DNA of 36,906 bases from Clostridia bacterium (GCA_022786605.1 JALFWW010000020.1:1-36906), one strand, 5' to 3'; shown: positions 15,095 through 24,040, counted from the first letter of the stretch. Made by a program: numbers and translations. Notes: generated by a model from the letters alone, not told the origin.

Positions 15095-15754
15095 TTACTT
15101 GGTGAAGAGCCGGAAGTGGTTTTTATGATAATCCAGCAGCCCGTCTTTTTTCATGCGGCTCAGTTCCGCTGACATGGCGCTGCGCTCCACTGCCAGATAA
15201 TCCGCTAATTGCTGTCGGTCAAAGGGGATGGAAAAAACAGGGCTGCGGGATTCCTGTGCGCAGGAGGACAGGAAGGACAGGAGTTTCTCTCTTGTACTGC
15301 GGCAGGTGACGTGGGCGATTTTCCGTGTCAGTGTCAGATTCCGTCCGGCGAATATTTGCAGCAGACGGCGGGAGAGGAGGGCAAAAAGGGGATTTTGCTG
15401 CCCTGTGGGTGCCAGTATCCGGTTCAGGGATAAGTATAACACCGTTGTGTCTGCGGCAGCCAATACGCTTACTTCCGCCGCCGTATCCAAGAGGGCATAA
15501 GTTTCCCCGAAAAAGGCACCCGGAGGGATTTGTGCCACCAAAGCACGGCTGCCCCAGAAATCCTCCCGCAGGATGTGAACTTCTCCGGAAAGAATCAGCC
15601 CAGCCGCAGGGATTTTGTCCCCAGTGTGTACCAGAAAACTGCCTTTTTCATAAAAAACTTCTCTTGCGTCCAGCTCCCCCAAGAGCTTTGTCATATCTTC
15701 GGGAGAAATGCCCTGAAAAAAGGGCAGAGATGCCAATTTTGATGGCTCTATCAT
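15095..15754 (-). CDS. Crp/Fnr-family transcriptional regulator
   Basis: A 219-residue Crp/Fnr-type regulator. An N-terminal cyclic-nucleotide-binding fold (residues about 10-125) contains GLILSGEVHILRED and PPGAFFGETYALL; a C-terminal winged helix-turn-helix contains IPFDRQQLADYLAVERSAMSAELSRMKKDGLL. No Cys cluster like that of Fnr is seen, so the effector is unknown; it may bind a small molecule such as a nucleotide. ATG 15754 is chosen because AAGGAGGGG lies upstream. The gene is divergent from a ferredoxin-type protein, and such pairs often control redox or nitrosative stress genes. Confidence 0.9.
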   Translation of the reverse strand: MIEPSKLASLPFFQGISPEDMTKLLGELDAREVFYEKGSFLVHTGDKIPAAGLILSGEVHILREDFWGSRALVAQIPPGAFFGETYALLDTAAEVSVLAAADTTVLYLSLNRILAPTGQQNPLFALLSRRLLQIFAGRNLTLTRKIAHVTCRSTREKLLSFLSSCAQESRSPVFSIPFDRQQLADYLAVERSAMSAELSRMKKDGLLDYHKNHFRLFTK

Positions 15755-15799
15755 GAGAACCCCTCCTTTTTGTTGGAAAAACAACATACTATTTTCCCG

Positions 15800-15814
15800 C
15801 AGTATAGCATACTG
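15800..15814. promoter_or_regulatory. Palindromic operator candidate for the Crp-family regulator
   Basis: CAGTAT-AGC-ATACTG is a perfect 15-bp palindrome in the 101-bp divergent region and overlaps the expected promoter region on both strands. It could be the regulator's binding site, though the standard FNR or CRP half-site is not present. Confidence 0.45.
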
Positions 15815-15855
15815 TTATCAGAAACACAAGGACGGAAAAACGAGGAGGAAATCAA

Positions 15856-16566
15856 ATGATTCGTAGAATTATAGAAATTGATAAAGAAAAATGCAACGGC
15901 TGTGGTCTGTGTGCCAATGCCTGCCACGAAGGCGCCATCGGTATGGTAGACGGCAAAGCAACGCTGCTCAGAGATGACTATTGTGACGGTCTGGGTGACT
16001 GCCTGCCCGTATGTCCCACAGGTGCCATCACATTTGTGGAACGGGAAGCGGCGGCTTATGACGAAGCGGCTGTGCAGGCAAATATGGCGAAAAAAGGACA
16101 ATCTGCCTGCGCTTGCCCCGGTAGTCAGAGCAAACTGTTGGAAGTACAGGAAAAAATGGCAGCGAAAAGAGAAGAAGAAGCAACACCTGTTGCGGTGCCT
16201 TCCAGACTGCGTCAGTGGCCTGTACAGATCAAACTGGCACCTATCAAAGCCCCTTATTTCGACGGGGCGAAACTGCTCATTGCGGCTGACTGTACGGCTT
16301 ACGCTTACGGCAATTTCCACGAGGAATTTATGAAAGGCAAAATCACACTGGTGGGCTGCCCCAAACTGGATATGGTGGACTACAGCGAAAAACTCACAGA
16401 AATCATCAAACAGAATGACATCCAGAGCGTGACCATCGTCCGTATGGAAGTGCCTTGCTGCGGCGGTATGGAGCTGGCGGCGAAAAAAGCATTGCAGGCC
16501 AGCGGAAAATTCATCCCATGGCAGGTGGTGACCATTTCCACAGACGGCAAAATTTTAGATCAGTAA
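15856..16566 (+). CDS. Two-cluster [4Fe-4S] ferredoxin-type protein
   Basis: The protein has 236 residues. The N-terminal domain has CNGCGLCANACHEGAI (residues about 14-29) and CLPVCPTGAI with further Cys, enough for two [4Fe-4S] clusters. The remainder has TAYAYGNFHEEF and the Cys pair PCCGGMELAAKKAL near residue 197, giving extra Cys. It probably serves as an electron-transfer partner in the cytoplasm; the acceptor is unknown. AGGAGG precedes ATG 15856. It diverges from the Crp-family regulator, which probably controls it. Genes of this type often accompany hybrid-cluster protein in Clostridia, but that partner is absent here. Confidence 0.88.
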   Translation: MIRRIIEIDKEKCNGCGLCANACHEGAIGMVDGKATLLRDDYCDGLGDCLPVCPTGAITFVEREAAAYDEAAVQANMAKKGQSACACPGSQSKLLEVQEKMAAKREEEATPVAVPSRLRQWPVQIKLAPIKAPYFDGAKLLIAADCTAYAYGNFHEEFMKGKITLVGCPKLDMVDYSEKLTEIIKQNDIQSVTIVRMEVPCCGGMELAAKKALQASGKFIPWQVVTISTDGKILDQ

Positions 16567-16582
16567 GCAGGATGATATGGAA

Positions 16583-16622
16583 AAAGGCCGGATTTCCTTT
16601 GAAAGGAATCTGGTCTTTTTTG
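16583..16622 (+). terminator. Terminator of the ferredoxin gene
   Basis: An imperfect stem (AAAGGCCGGATTTCCTTT with GAAAGGAATCTGGTCTTTT) is followed by T. About 100 bases with nothing recognisable lie between it and repeat copy C. Confidence 0.75.
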
Positions 16623-16718
16623 CGTTCTCTGACCCGTACATCAGGTATGGTGCCATGAAAATAAAAATTGTTGCAGCCCAACATATTTTTCCATAAAAAA
16701 ATCGGAAACCTCCCAAAG

Positions 16719-16813
16719 TAACTTCCCCTGAAGAAAACATATGAAATACAATCTCAATCAAAATAAGAAAGCTGAAATCCTCTGTATGACAAGGATTTCA
16801 GCTTTCTTTGTTT
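16719..16813. repeat. Dispersed terminator-repeat, copy C
   Basis: TAACTTCCCCTGAAGAAAAC starts at 16719, ATACAATCTC lies near 16747, and a 17-bp hairpin, AAGAAAGCTGAAATCCT (16765-16781) with AGGATTTCAGCTTTCTT (16792-16808), follows. It lies 40 bp beyond the stop of the minus-strand symporter gene and probably terminates it. Confidence 0.65.
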
Positions 16814-16853
16814 TCTTATGAAGATGCTCCTGAGAGATTTCCCATGAGTATTT

Positions 16854-18113
16854 TTATGCGTTTTTGTTCGCTGCCAGTTTTGCGTTGCGTTTGTCATCCA
16901 ATCTGGAAACGATGGTAGCGCAGGCAGCGTCACCAGTGATGTTAACGGTGGTACGACCCATATCGAAGATACGGTCGAAGCCAACGACCAGACCGATACC
17001 AGCAACAGGCAGCCCAACACTTTCCAGTACCATTGCCAGCATAACCAGACCGGCGCCGGGAACACCGGCAGTACCAATGGAAGCCAGTGTGGCTGTCAGT
17101 ACGATGGTGATCATCTGACCCAGTGTCAGGTCAACGCCATAACAAGCGGCGATGAATACGGCACAGACACCCTGATAGATAGCGGTACCGTCCATGTTGA
17201 TGGTGCTGCCCAGAGGCAGTACGAAACCGGCTACTTCTCTGCGGGCGCCCAGTCGTTCCGCAGCTTCCATGGTGAAGGGCAGTGTGCCTACGGAGGAAGC
17301 GGAGGAGAACGCCATCATCATAGCGGGCATCATTTCCTTAAAGAATTTCAGAGGAGAAACGCCGCCCAGTGTCTTGATGGTGAAAGAATATACCACAACC
17401 ATATGTACGATGTAACCAACATACGCCACAGCCAGTACCATGAAGAGGTTTGTCAGCAGCTTGGGGCCGTTTTCCGCTATAACGGGGCAGATCAGGCAGG
17501 CAACGCCGATGGGGGAGAGCTTGATGATGAAGTCCATGACTTTCAGGAAGACCTCATTGAAGCTTTCTACCACCTGACCGGCAAGGATGCCTTTTTCCCC
17601 AGCCAGCAGGATGCCGAAGCCCACAAAGAGGGAAATGACAATGACCTGCAGCATGGAAGCCTCAGCCATGGGCTTCACAAAGTTGGAGGGGAAGATATTC
17701 ACGATGGTATCCATGACGCTCTGGGCTTCTGCAGGGGTGTAGGAAGCGCCAGAAGGGTCCAGCACAACGAACAGACCTTTGGACAGAGTTGCCAGCACCA
17801 GCGCCAGTGTGACAGCGAAAGCGGTGGTACACATATAATAGATCAGTGTTTTGCCGCCGATGGCGCCTACACGGCGGATGTCCTTCATGGAAATGACGCC
17901 GGCCGCAATGGAAAACATGACAATGGGCACGACGATGAATTTCAGCAGGTTCAGGAAGATAGTACCCCATGGCTGGATATAAGCCTTCGCAAAGTCAACA
18001 CCGGTCATACCGAACAGATTCGCGTTCATCAGCAGCAGACCTGCCACGATACCGATGATCAGACCAAGGAAGATCCAGAAAGCCAGAGGCATTTTTTTCT
18101 TTTGGCTCGTCAA
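16854..18113 (-). CDS. Dicarboxylate/amino acid:cation symporter (DAACS family)
   Basis: The protein has about 419 residues with the hydrophobic profile of eight transmembrane helices and two re-entrant loops. Family motifs: SSASSVGTLPFTMEA (serine-rich re-entrant loop), GSTINMDGTAIYQGVCAVF (NMDGT), and GTAGVPGAGLVMLAMVL. This group couples uptake of glutamate, aspartate, C4-dicarboxylates or serine to Na+ or H+; substrate is not certain. The frame opens at GTG 18122, which would overlap AAAAGGAG; TTG 18113 (MTSQKKK) has a spacing of 8 from it and is preferred. The promoter is at 18182-18210 on the minus strand. Confidence 0.9.
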   Translation of the reverse strand: MTSQKKKMPLAFWIFLGLIIGIVAGLLLMNANLFGMTGVDFAKAYIQPWGTIFLNLLKFIVVPIVMFSIAAGVISMKDIRRVGAIGGKTLIYYMCTTAFAVTLALVLATLSKGLFVVLDPSGASYTPAEAQSVMDTIVNIFPSNFVKPMAEASMLQVIVISLFVGFGILLAGEKGILAGQVVESFNEVFLKVMDFIIKLSPIGVACLICPVIAENGPKLLTNLFMVLAVAYVGYIVHMVVVYSFTIKTLGGVSPLKFFKEMMPAMMMAFSSASSVGTLPFTMEAAERLGARREVAGFVLPLGSTINMDGTAIYQGVCAVFIAACYGVDLTLGQMITIVLTATLASIGTAGVPGAGLVMLAMVLESVGLPVAGIGLVVGFDRIFDMGRTTVNITGDAACATIVSRLDDKRNAKLAANKNA

Positions 18114-18181
18114 TGTAAACACTCCTTTTCAATTTTTTCTTCTTCTCTCATGTTCTTTTAATGAATTTTTATCCGTTCCTT

Positions 18182-18210
18182 ATTATAAAGATACATGAAA
18201 ACATTGACAA
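18182..18210 (-). promoter_or_regulatory. Promoter of the symporter gene
   Basis: On the minus strand TTGTCA (18210-18205) is spaced 17 bp from a perfect TATAAT (18187-18182). Confidence 0.7.
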
Positions 18211-18321
18211 GGATTTTTGTCAAAAGTCGGAACATTTTTTTGAACTTTCCAAAGGATGCAGGTGAAATTGTATCTATTTCTGAACAATGGGAAATTATGG
18301 AAATGGTTTTCGCGAACAGCA

Positions 18322-18366
18322 AAAAAAGAGGTATGCCCTTTTTTTCAGAGCATATCCTCTTTTTTT
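18322..18366 (-). terminator. Terminator of the pyruvate:ferredoxin oxidoreductase gene
   Basis: AAAGAGGTATGC (18325-18336) pairs with GCATATCCTCTTT (18350-18362) with one bulge. The minus-strand T-run has seven T; the plus strand also has one, so it may be bidirectional. Confidence 0.75.
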
Positions 18367-18430
18367 CAGCGTTTATGAAAATATTCATATAGACTTGCGG
18401 AAACTCTCACTGCCTGCGTGGGGGCGGTAT

Positions 18431-18451
18431 ACAGCCGGTGATGCCGGCTGT
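18431..18451 (-). repeat. Perfect hairpin in the 3' untranslated region of the PFOR gene
   Basis: ACAGCCGG and CCGGCTGT form an 8-bp stem around TGATG, 37 bp beyond the stop and ahead of the main terminator. No T-run follows. It could be a processing or stability hairpin. Confidence 0.5.
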
Positions 18452-18487
18452 GCCACCTGCCTTTTGCCTGCAAACAGTGTTACGGGG

Positions 18488-21400
18488 TTATTGTTCTGCA
18501 AGCTTCTTGTATGCTTCGTATTTTTCTTTCGCCTTGTCAGCAGCTTCAGCCAGCAGCACTTTTGCTGTTTCGGGGAAGGTGCGAACCAGGGAAGCGTAAC
18601 GAACTTCGCCCATGATGAAGTCGTTGTAATCCATGGAAGGTTCTTTGGAATCCAGGATGAAAGGATTCTTGCCTTCTTTCTTCAGATCGGGGTTGTAACG
18701 GTACAGGAACCAGTAGCCAGCGTCCACTGCCAGTTTTGCTTCCAGCTGTGCGTTTGCCATGCCTTTGGAGATACCGTGGTTGATACAAGGTGCGTAAGCG
18801 ATGATCAGGGAAGGACCTTTGTAAGCTTCTGCTTCTTTCAGGGCTTTGATCAGCTGTGCAGGGTTCGCGCCCAGAGCAACCTGTGCAACGTAGATGTAGC
18901 CGTAGCTCATTGCCAGCATGCCCAGGTCTTTCTTCACGGTTGCTTTACCGCCTGCCGCGAACTGTGCCACAGCGCCGATAGGTGTTGCTTTGGAGGACTG
19001 ACCGCCTGTGTTGGAGTAAACTTCTGTGTCAACGACCAGTACGTTTACGTCTGCGCCGGAAGCCAGTACGTGGTCCAGACCGCCGTAACCGATGTCGTAT
19101 GCCCAGCCGTCGCCGCCGTACATCCACATGGATTTCTTGGTCAGGTGTTCTTTGTTGTCCAGAATGAAGGCTTTCAGGTCTGCCGCTTCGCCGCTTACGG
19201 AAACTTTTTCCAGAGCTGCCAGCAGAACTTTGGTGTCTTCTTTGCTTCTGTGGCCGTCATCGTAATTAGCGAACCATACGTCAGCCGCTGCTTTCAGATC
19301 TGCGTCATCAACCAGAGCCAGCAGTTCTTTCAGCTTCATAGTTACGCGTTCTCTCTGCTGTTCTACTGCCAGAACCATACCCAGGGAGAATTCAGCGTTA
19401 TTTTCAAACAGGGAGTTGCTCCATGCGGGACCCCAGCCTTCTTTGTTTGTTGTGTAAGGTACGCAAGGTGCAGCAGCGCCCCAAGCCTGTGTACAGCCTG
19501 TAGCGTTTGCCAGATACATACGGTCGCCGTAAAGCTGTGTCATCAGTTTTGCGTAAGCTGTTTCGCCGCAGCCTGCACATGCGCCGGAGAATTCCAGCAG
19601 AGGCTGTTCGAACTGAGAGCCTTTTACGCTGTATTTGTCCATAGGGTTCTTCTTATCGGACAGAGCCAGAGAGAAGTCCCAGTTAGGCTGTTCGTGCATC
19701 TGAGTATCCAGAGGTTTCATTACCAGTGCTTTTTCTTTTGCGGGACATGCTGTTACGCAGACACCACAGCCCTGGCAGTCCAGAGGGTCAACCTGGATGC
19801 GGAAACGATACTGAGCGATTTCGCCAGCGCCTTTCGCGGGTTCTGTTACGTAGCCTTCGGGAGCGTTCTTCGCTTCTTCTTCTGTCAGCAGGAAAGGACG
19901 GATACATGCGTGAGGACATACGTAAGAACACTGGTTACACTGGATACATTTTGTTGCATCCCATTCAGGAACGTCGATGGCAACACCACGTTTTTCGTAA
20001 GCGGAAGTACCCAGAGGTACAGTACCGTCTTCTCTGCCAACGAATACGGATACGGGCAGGGAGTCGCCTTTCAGTGCGTTCATGGGAACCAGCAGTTTTT
20101 CCACGTATTCGGGCAGAACGCGTTTGATTTCTTCTTTGTCTACGTCTTTCGCGTCTTTCCAGCTTTCGGGAACGTCGATTTTCACCAGACCGGACAGACC
20201 TGCGTCTACAGCGGCATAGTTCATGTTAACGACTTTTTCGCCTTTTTTGCCGTAAGATTTTTCGATGGCTGCTTTCATGTAGCCAACTGCGTCATCAACG
20301 GGGATGATGTTTGCCAGTTTGAAGAATGCGGACTGCAGAACGGAGTTTGTTCTGTTGCCCAGACCGATTTCACGGCAGATTTCAACAGCGTCGATGGTAT
20401 AGAAATTGATGTTGTTGTTTGCGATGTAACGTTTTACGTCAGCAGGCAGGTGTTTTTCCAGTTCTTCGCCTTTCCAGCCGCAGTTCAGCAGGAAAGTACC
20501 GCCGGGTTTGATTTCGGAAACGATATCATATTTGGAGATGTAGGACTGGTTATGGCATGCCACAAAGTCTGCTTTGAATACCAGATAGCTGGAGCGGATA
20601 GGCACATCACCGAAACGCAGGTGAGATTTTGTGATACCGCCGGATTTTTTGGTGTCATATTCAAAGTATGCCTGTGCGTATTTATCTGTATGGTCACCGA
20701 TGATCTTGATGGAGTTTTTGTTTGCGCCAACAGTACCGTCGGAGCCCAGACCCCAGAATTTGCATGCGATGGTGCTTGCGTCTGTTACTTCGGGTTCTGC
20801 GCCAACTTCGATGGAGCTCATGGAAACGTCATCAATGATACCAACGGTGAAGTGGTTTTTCTTTTCGCCTTTCATGTTGTCAAAAACAGCAACAACCTGT
20901 GCGGGTGTTACGTCTTTGGAGGACAGACCGTATCTGCCTGCCAGTACCAGAGGAGTTCTGCCTGCTTCTGTCAGTGCGGAACATACATCCTGGTACAGAG
21001 GTTCGCCCAGTGCGCCGGGTTCTTTTGTTCTGTCCAGAACGGTAACAACTTTCGCTGTTTCAGGCAGTGCGCCTAAGAAATGTTTCAGGGAGAAAGGACG
21101 GTACAGGTGAACCTGCAGGAAACCAACCTTTTCGCCTTTTGCTGTCAGGTGTTCCACAACTTCCTGTGCTGCACCAGTGATGGAGCCCATAGCGATCAGA
21201 ACGTGTTCCGCGTCGGGTGCGCCGAAGTAGTTGAACAGCTGATAGTTTCTGCCTGTGATCTTGTTGATTTCGTGCATGTAGTTTTCTACGATTTCAGGCA
21301 GACGTGTATAGAAAGGTGTCTGTGCTTCTCTGTTCTGGAAGAATACGTCAGGGTTCTGTACGGTAGAACGCTGTACGGGATGTTCGGGATTCAGAGCGTT

Positions 21401-22018
21401 TTTGCGGAATTTGCGCAGCGCGTCTTCATCCAGCAGTTTTGCGATATCTTCGTAGTCCATGACTTCGATTTTCTGCAGTTCGTGAGAAGTACGGAAACCG
21501 TCGAAGAAATGCATGAAAGGTACGCTGCCTTTGATAGCTGCCAGATGTGCTACGCCGCCCAGGTCCATAACTTCCTGTACGGAAGCGGAGGACAGCATTG
21601 CCACACCGATCTGACGGCAAGCCATAACGTCGGAATGGTCGCCGAAGATGGAGAAAGCATGTGTACCAACGGTTCTGGAGCTTACATGGAATACACCGGG
21701 TTTGAGCTGACCAGCAATACGATAAATGCCGGGGATCATCAGCAGCAGACCCTGAGAAGCTGTGTATGTGGTTGTCAGAGTACCAGCTTCCAGTGCGCCG
21801 TGCATAGCACCTGCGGCGCCTGCTTCGGATTCCATTTCTACCAGACGTACTGTCTGACCGAAGATGTTCTTCTTGCCGTTTGCAGACCAGCTGTCAACGT
21901 GTTCTGCCATGGGAGAAGAGGGGGTAATGGGGTAAATGGTAGCGACTTCTGTAAATGCGTAAGAGATATAAGCAGCCGCTTCATTCCCGTCCATGGTTTT
22001 CATAATTTTTGTGTTCAT
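18488..22018 (-). CDS. nifJ: Pyruvate:ferredoxin (flavodoxin) oxidoreductase
   Basis: This single-chain enzyme of 1176 residues, full length for the family, oxidises pyruvate to acetyl-CoA and CO2 and reduces ferredoxin. The N-terminal pyruvate-binding domain has YPITPSSPMAEH, then MESEAGAAGAMHGALEAG. Two [4Fe-4S] motifs are seen: CIQCNQCSYVCPHACIRP near residue 690 and CQGCGVCVTACPAKEK near 752. The thiamine-diphosphate domain begins at CAGCGETAY near 812. AAAGGAG lies 6 bases before ATG 22018. Codon use is narrow, as in the SLH gene, so high expression is likely. It is probably the main acetyl-CoA and reduced-ferredoxin source for the cell. Confidence 0.97.
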   Translation of the reverse strand: MNTKIMKTMDGNEAAAYISYAFTEVATIYPITPSSPMAEHVDSWSANGKKNIFGQTVRLVEMESEAGAAGAMHGALEAGTLTTTYTASQGLLLMIPGIYRIAGQLKPGVFHVSSRTVGTHAFSIFGDHSDVMACRQIGVAMLSSASVQEVMDLGGVAHLAAIKGSVPFMHFFDGFRTSHELQKIEVMDYEDIAKLLDEDALRKFRKNALNPEHPVQRSTVQNPDVFFQNREAQTPFYTRLPEIVENYMHEINKITGRNYQLFNYFGAPDAEHVLIAMGSITGAAQEVVEHLTAKGEKVGFLQVHLYRPFSLKHFLGALPETAKVVTVLDRTKEPGALGEPLYQDVCSALTEAGRTPLVLAGRYGLSSKDVTPAQVVAVFDNMKGEKKNHFTVGIIDDVSMSSIEVGAEPEVTDASTIACKFWGLGSDGTVGANKNSIKIIGDHTDKYAQAYFEYDTKKSGGITKSHLRFGDVPIRSSYLVFKADFVACHNQSYISKYDIVSEIKPGGTFLLNCGWKGEELEKHLPADVKRYIANNNINFYTIDAVEICREIGLGNRTNSVLQSAFFKLANIIPVDDAVGYMKAAIEKSYGKKGEKVVNMNYAAVDAGLSGLVKIDVPESWKDAKDVDKEEIKRVLPEYVEKLLVPMNALKGDSLPVSVFVGREDGTVPLGTSAYEKRGVAIDVPEWDATKCIQCNQCSYVCPHACIRPFLLTEEEAKNAPEGYVTEPAKGAGEIAQYRFRIQVDPLDCQGCGVCVTACPAKEKALVMKPLDTQMHEQPNWDFSLALSDKKNPMDKYSVKGSQFEQPLLEFSGACAGCGETAYAKLMTQLYGDRMYLANATGCTQAWGAAAPCVPYTTNKEGWGPAWSNSLFENNAEFSLGMVLAVEQQRERVTMKLKELLALVDDADLKAAADVWFANYDDGHRSKEDTKVLLAALEKVSVSGEAADLKAFILDNKEHLTKKSMWMYGGDGWAYDIGYGGLDHVLASGADVNVLVVDTEVYSNTGGQSSKATPIGAVAQFAAGGKATVKKDLGMLAMSYGYIYVAQVALGANPAQLIKALKEAEAYKGPSLIIAYAPCINHGISKGMANAQLEAKLAVDAGYWFLYRYNPDLKKEGKNPFILDSKEPSMDYNDFIMGEVRYASLVRTFPETAKVLLAEAADKAKEKYEAYKKLAEQ

Positions 22019-22069
22019 GGAAAAACTCCTTTCATATAAATAAAATGTCCCCGTAATAACTGTAATTTC

Positions 22070-22098
22070 ATGATAATGTATTCTGCATACACTGTCAA
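22070..22098 (-). promoter_or_regulatory. Promoter of the PFOR gene
   Basis: On the minus strand a perfect TTGACA (22098-22093) is spaced 17 bp from TATCAT (22075-22070), about 50 bp before the start codon. No clear Rex-type operator is seen. Confidence 0.75.
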
Positions 22099-22232
22099 GA
22101 AATTACCAAGAATAAAACAAAAAAAGTCAATTTGTTTGACATTCGTCGCGGAATTTATGCAATTTGCCTATAAAAATTCTAAGAAAAAGGAGAAAACAGG
22201 AAAAATAGAGCAAAAAAGGAAAAAGGGTTTCT

Positions 22233-22340
22233 ATGTACGAAAAAAAGAAAAAACAATCTTATATTGTATTTTCGTTGATACATCGTCAAAATCACGGCGG
22301 TATGATTTTTGCACAAATGGAAAAAAGAGGAAAAGCCTGA
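22233..22340 (+). other. Possible 35-residue small reading frame in the PFOR-22433 gap
   Basis: The gap from 22099 to 22432 is A-rich and holds no clear gene. A 36-codon frame begins at ATG 22233 (MYEKKKKQSYIVFSLIH...) behind the purine-rich AAGGAAAAAGGG and ends in TGA at 22340. Amino-acid composition is not decisive and no homolog is known to me. Confidence 0.22.
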
Positions 22341-22432
22341 AAAACAAAGGGAAAAATATATCCATCCAATGGAATGTATGACAAAAAATGCAAAGATATT
22401 GTTTAAAAATTAACAAAATGGGAGGCGTTTCC

Positions 22433-23347
22433 ATGGAAATCATCAACATCACATGTCTGCGGCAGAAATCCCAGCGGCATCGTCCCAAATGGGTGGGGAA
22501 ACTGCCGGAAAAATTGGAGGAGAAGTGGCAGCTGAAGTATTGCCCATGGGTGGAAACAGCAGAGGGCTGCTGGTGCTTGCAGACAGACAGGGACGGCTGT
22601 TTTCTGCCTCCGTGGCGGGAAAAAGCCAAAGGACTGCTGGAACAGGCAGCAACAAATGGAGCAAAGATCGCTCTTTCCCCTATGGCGGCAGACCTGCCCC
22701 AAGATATCCTCCCCTTTGCCACAGGTCGAAAACTGTATCCCTTATTTGGGGCAGAAGGGGCAGCCACAGGATTGGAGGCAATGGGCAAACAGCCAGAGGG
22801 AGCGTCTTTCGTGGTGGCAGACGGCGGCGGCTGGGAAACGGAAGCGGTACTAGCGGCTTTGCCCAGCTGGGTGAATCGTCTGGGCATCCTCACAGACCGT
22901 CAGCCTTTTTTTGTGTCATGGCAGGAGCGATTCTTGGAGGAAAGAGGTCTGGTGGTGGAAGTGTTCAGCTCCGTGGGCTACGGGGGTTTTCGAGAGGCGG
23001 ACGCAGTCCTTTCCTGCGCTAAGGGAAAGAGCGCTATGGCTTACGCATTGGCGGAGGGGGCTGTGTTTCTGGATTTGGTGGGCAATGGCACCGTTACAGA
23101 GAATATTGCCCTCCAGCGTCCTGATGTGCTGGCGGCAGACGGCTTTTTTTTCGGCACACAGAAAGAGATGGAGGCAGGCGCTCTGACAGAAGCCCGCGCC
23201 TATTGTGAAAACCAGATGTTTCGGGCGTATTTTAACGCTTCTGGGGCGGAAAAAGCGGCAGAGGCAAAAGCCCATTTGGGGCAGCTTTGTCCTGTTGGTT
23301 TTCTTCTGGGTGGAAAAAGACGAAAAATTCCGAAAAAACAGGGGTAA
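22433..23347 (+). CDS. Unrecognised protein, 304 residues
   Basis: I do not recognise the family. ATG 22433 follows GGGAGGCG at a good distance; an earlier start in the frame at 22388 lacks such a site. The protein has no signal peptide or membrane span. The N-terminal part is basic and rich in Trp and Cys (MEIINITCLRQKSQRHRPKW, WVETAEGCWCLQ). Later stretches look like an alpha/beta fold: FVVADGGGWETEAVLAALP, GILTDRQPFFVSW, GYGGFREADAVLSC, FLDLVGNGTV. The C-terminus is very basic (GGKRRKIPKKQG). It precedes greA, with an independent promoter between them. Coding support is its length and the typical codon use. Confidence 0.7.
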   Translation: MEIINITCLRQKSQRHRPKWVGKLPEKLEEKWQLKYCPWVETAEGCWCLQTDRDGCFLPPWREKAKGLLEQAATNGAKIALSPMAADLPQDILPFATGRKLYPLFGAEGAATGLEAMGKQPEGASFVVADGGGWETEAVLAALPSWVNRLGILTDRQPFFVSWQERFLEERGLVVEVFSSVGYGGFREADAVLSCAKGKSAMAYALAEGAVFLDLVGNGTVTENIALQRPDVLAADGFFFGTQKEMEAGALTEARAYCENQMFRAYFNASGAEKAAEAKAHLGQLCPVGFLLGGKRRKIPKKQG

Positions 23348-23372
23348 AATCGCATTTTCCCGGGAGAAAACA

Positions 23373-23402
23373 TTGACAAAATTACTTACCTTAGTATATA
23401 AT
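23373..23402 (+). promoter_or_regulatory. Promoter of greA (and probably lysS)
   Basis: A perfect TTGACA at 23373-23378 is spaced 18 bp from a perfect TATAAT at 23397-23402, just after the previous gene. Confidence 0.8.
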
Positions 23403-23418
23403 TTATCAATGAATTTTC

Positions 23419-23450
23419 GGAGGGCATTTCGGTGAGCCCTCCCTTTTCCT
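23419..23450 (+). terminator. Leader hairpin of greA, possible attenuator
   Basis: GGAGGGC (23419-23425) pairs with GCCCTCC (23436-23442) and is followed by CTTTTCC. It is transcribed from the greA promoter only about 10 bases after the expected start site. It could terminate read-through from the preceding gene, or be a short leader attenuator. Confidence 0.55.
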
Positions 23451-23517
23451 TGTAATATCAAGGAAAACGACTATTTTTGAAAAATTGGATAAAACCCGCA
23501 AGGAGATGAAATAAGAA

Positions 23518-23997
23518 ATGGCAGAAGCAAAAAAAGTAGTGATGACCTATGAAGGTCTGAAAAAAATGGAACAGGAACTGGAAAACCTGAAAACCGTACG
23601 CAGAAAAGAAGTAGCGGAAAAGATCAAAGAAGCAAGAGGACAGGGCGACTTGTCTGAAAACGCCGAATATGACGCTGCGAAAGAAGAACAGGGCGAAATC
23701 GAAAGCCGTATCGTACAGCTGGAAAACCTGCTGCGCAACGCGGAAGTCATCGACGAAGACGTGCTGAAAATGGACGTAGTGAATCTGGGCTCCAAAGTAA
23801 CAGTGCTGGACGTGGAATTTGACGAAGAAATGGATTATACCATCGTTGGTTCCACAGAAGCGGACCCTATGAACGGCAGAATCTCTAACGAATCCCCTCT
23901 GGGCATGGCACTGCTGGGTCAGAAGGTAGGCGCAACCGTTATGGCGGATACACCCGACGGCGAAGTGGCATTTAAGATTCTGAACATCCAGAAATAA
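23518..23997 (+). CDS. greA: Transcription elongation factor GreA
   Basis: The 159-residue protein rescues backtracked RNA polymerase by stimulating cleavage of the nascent RNA in its active site. The N-terminal coiled coil begins [19 protein letters not shown] and carries the acidic tip [15 protein letters not shown], including the Asp and Glu that coordinate catalytic Mg. The C-terminal domain has [42 protein letters not shown]-type binding site precedes ATG 23518. It has its own promoter and a short leader hairpin, and lysS follows after 43 bases in a probable operon. Confidence 0.96.
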   Translation: MAEAKKVVMTYEGLKKMEQELENLKTVRRKEVAEKIKEARGQGDLSENAEYDAAKEEQGEIESRIVQLENLLRNAEVIDEDVLKMDVVNLGSKVTVLDVEFDEEMDYTIVGSTEADPMNGRISNESPLGMALLGQKVGATVMADTPDGEVAFKILNIQK

Positions 23998-24040
23998 TTT
24001 TATTTTTGCATAAGAGAACACGGAAACGGAGGAAAACAAA

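Noticed and set aside
18287..21076. 929-codon open frame on the plus strand opposite the PFOR gene
   Set aside because: Mirror of the PFOR codons with Cys, Phe and Val excess; no recognised domain and no start signal.
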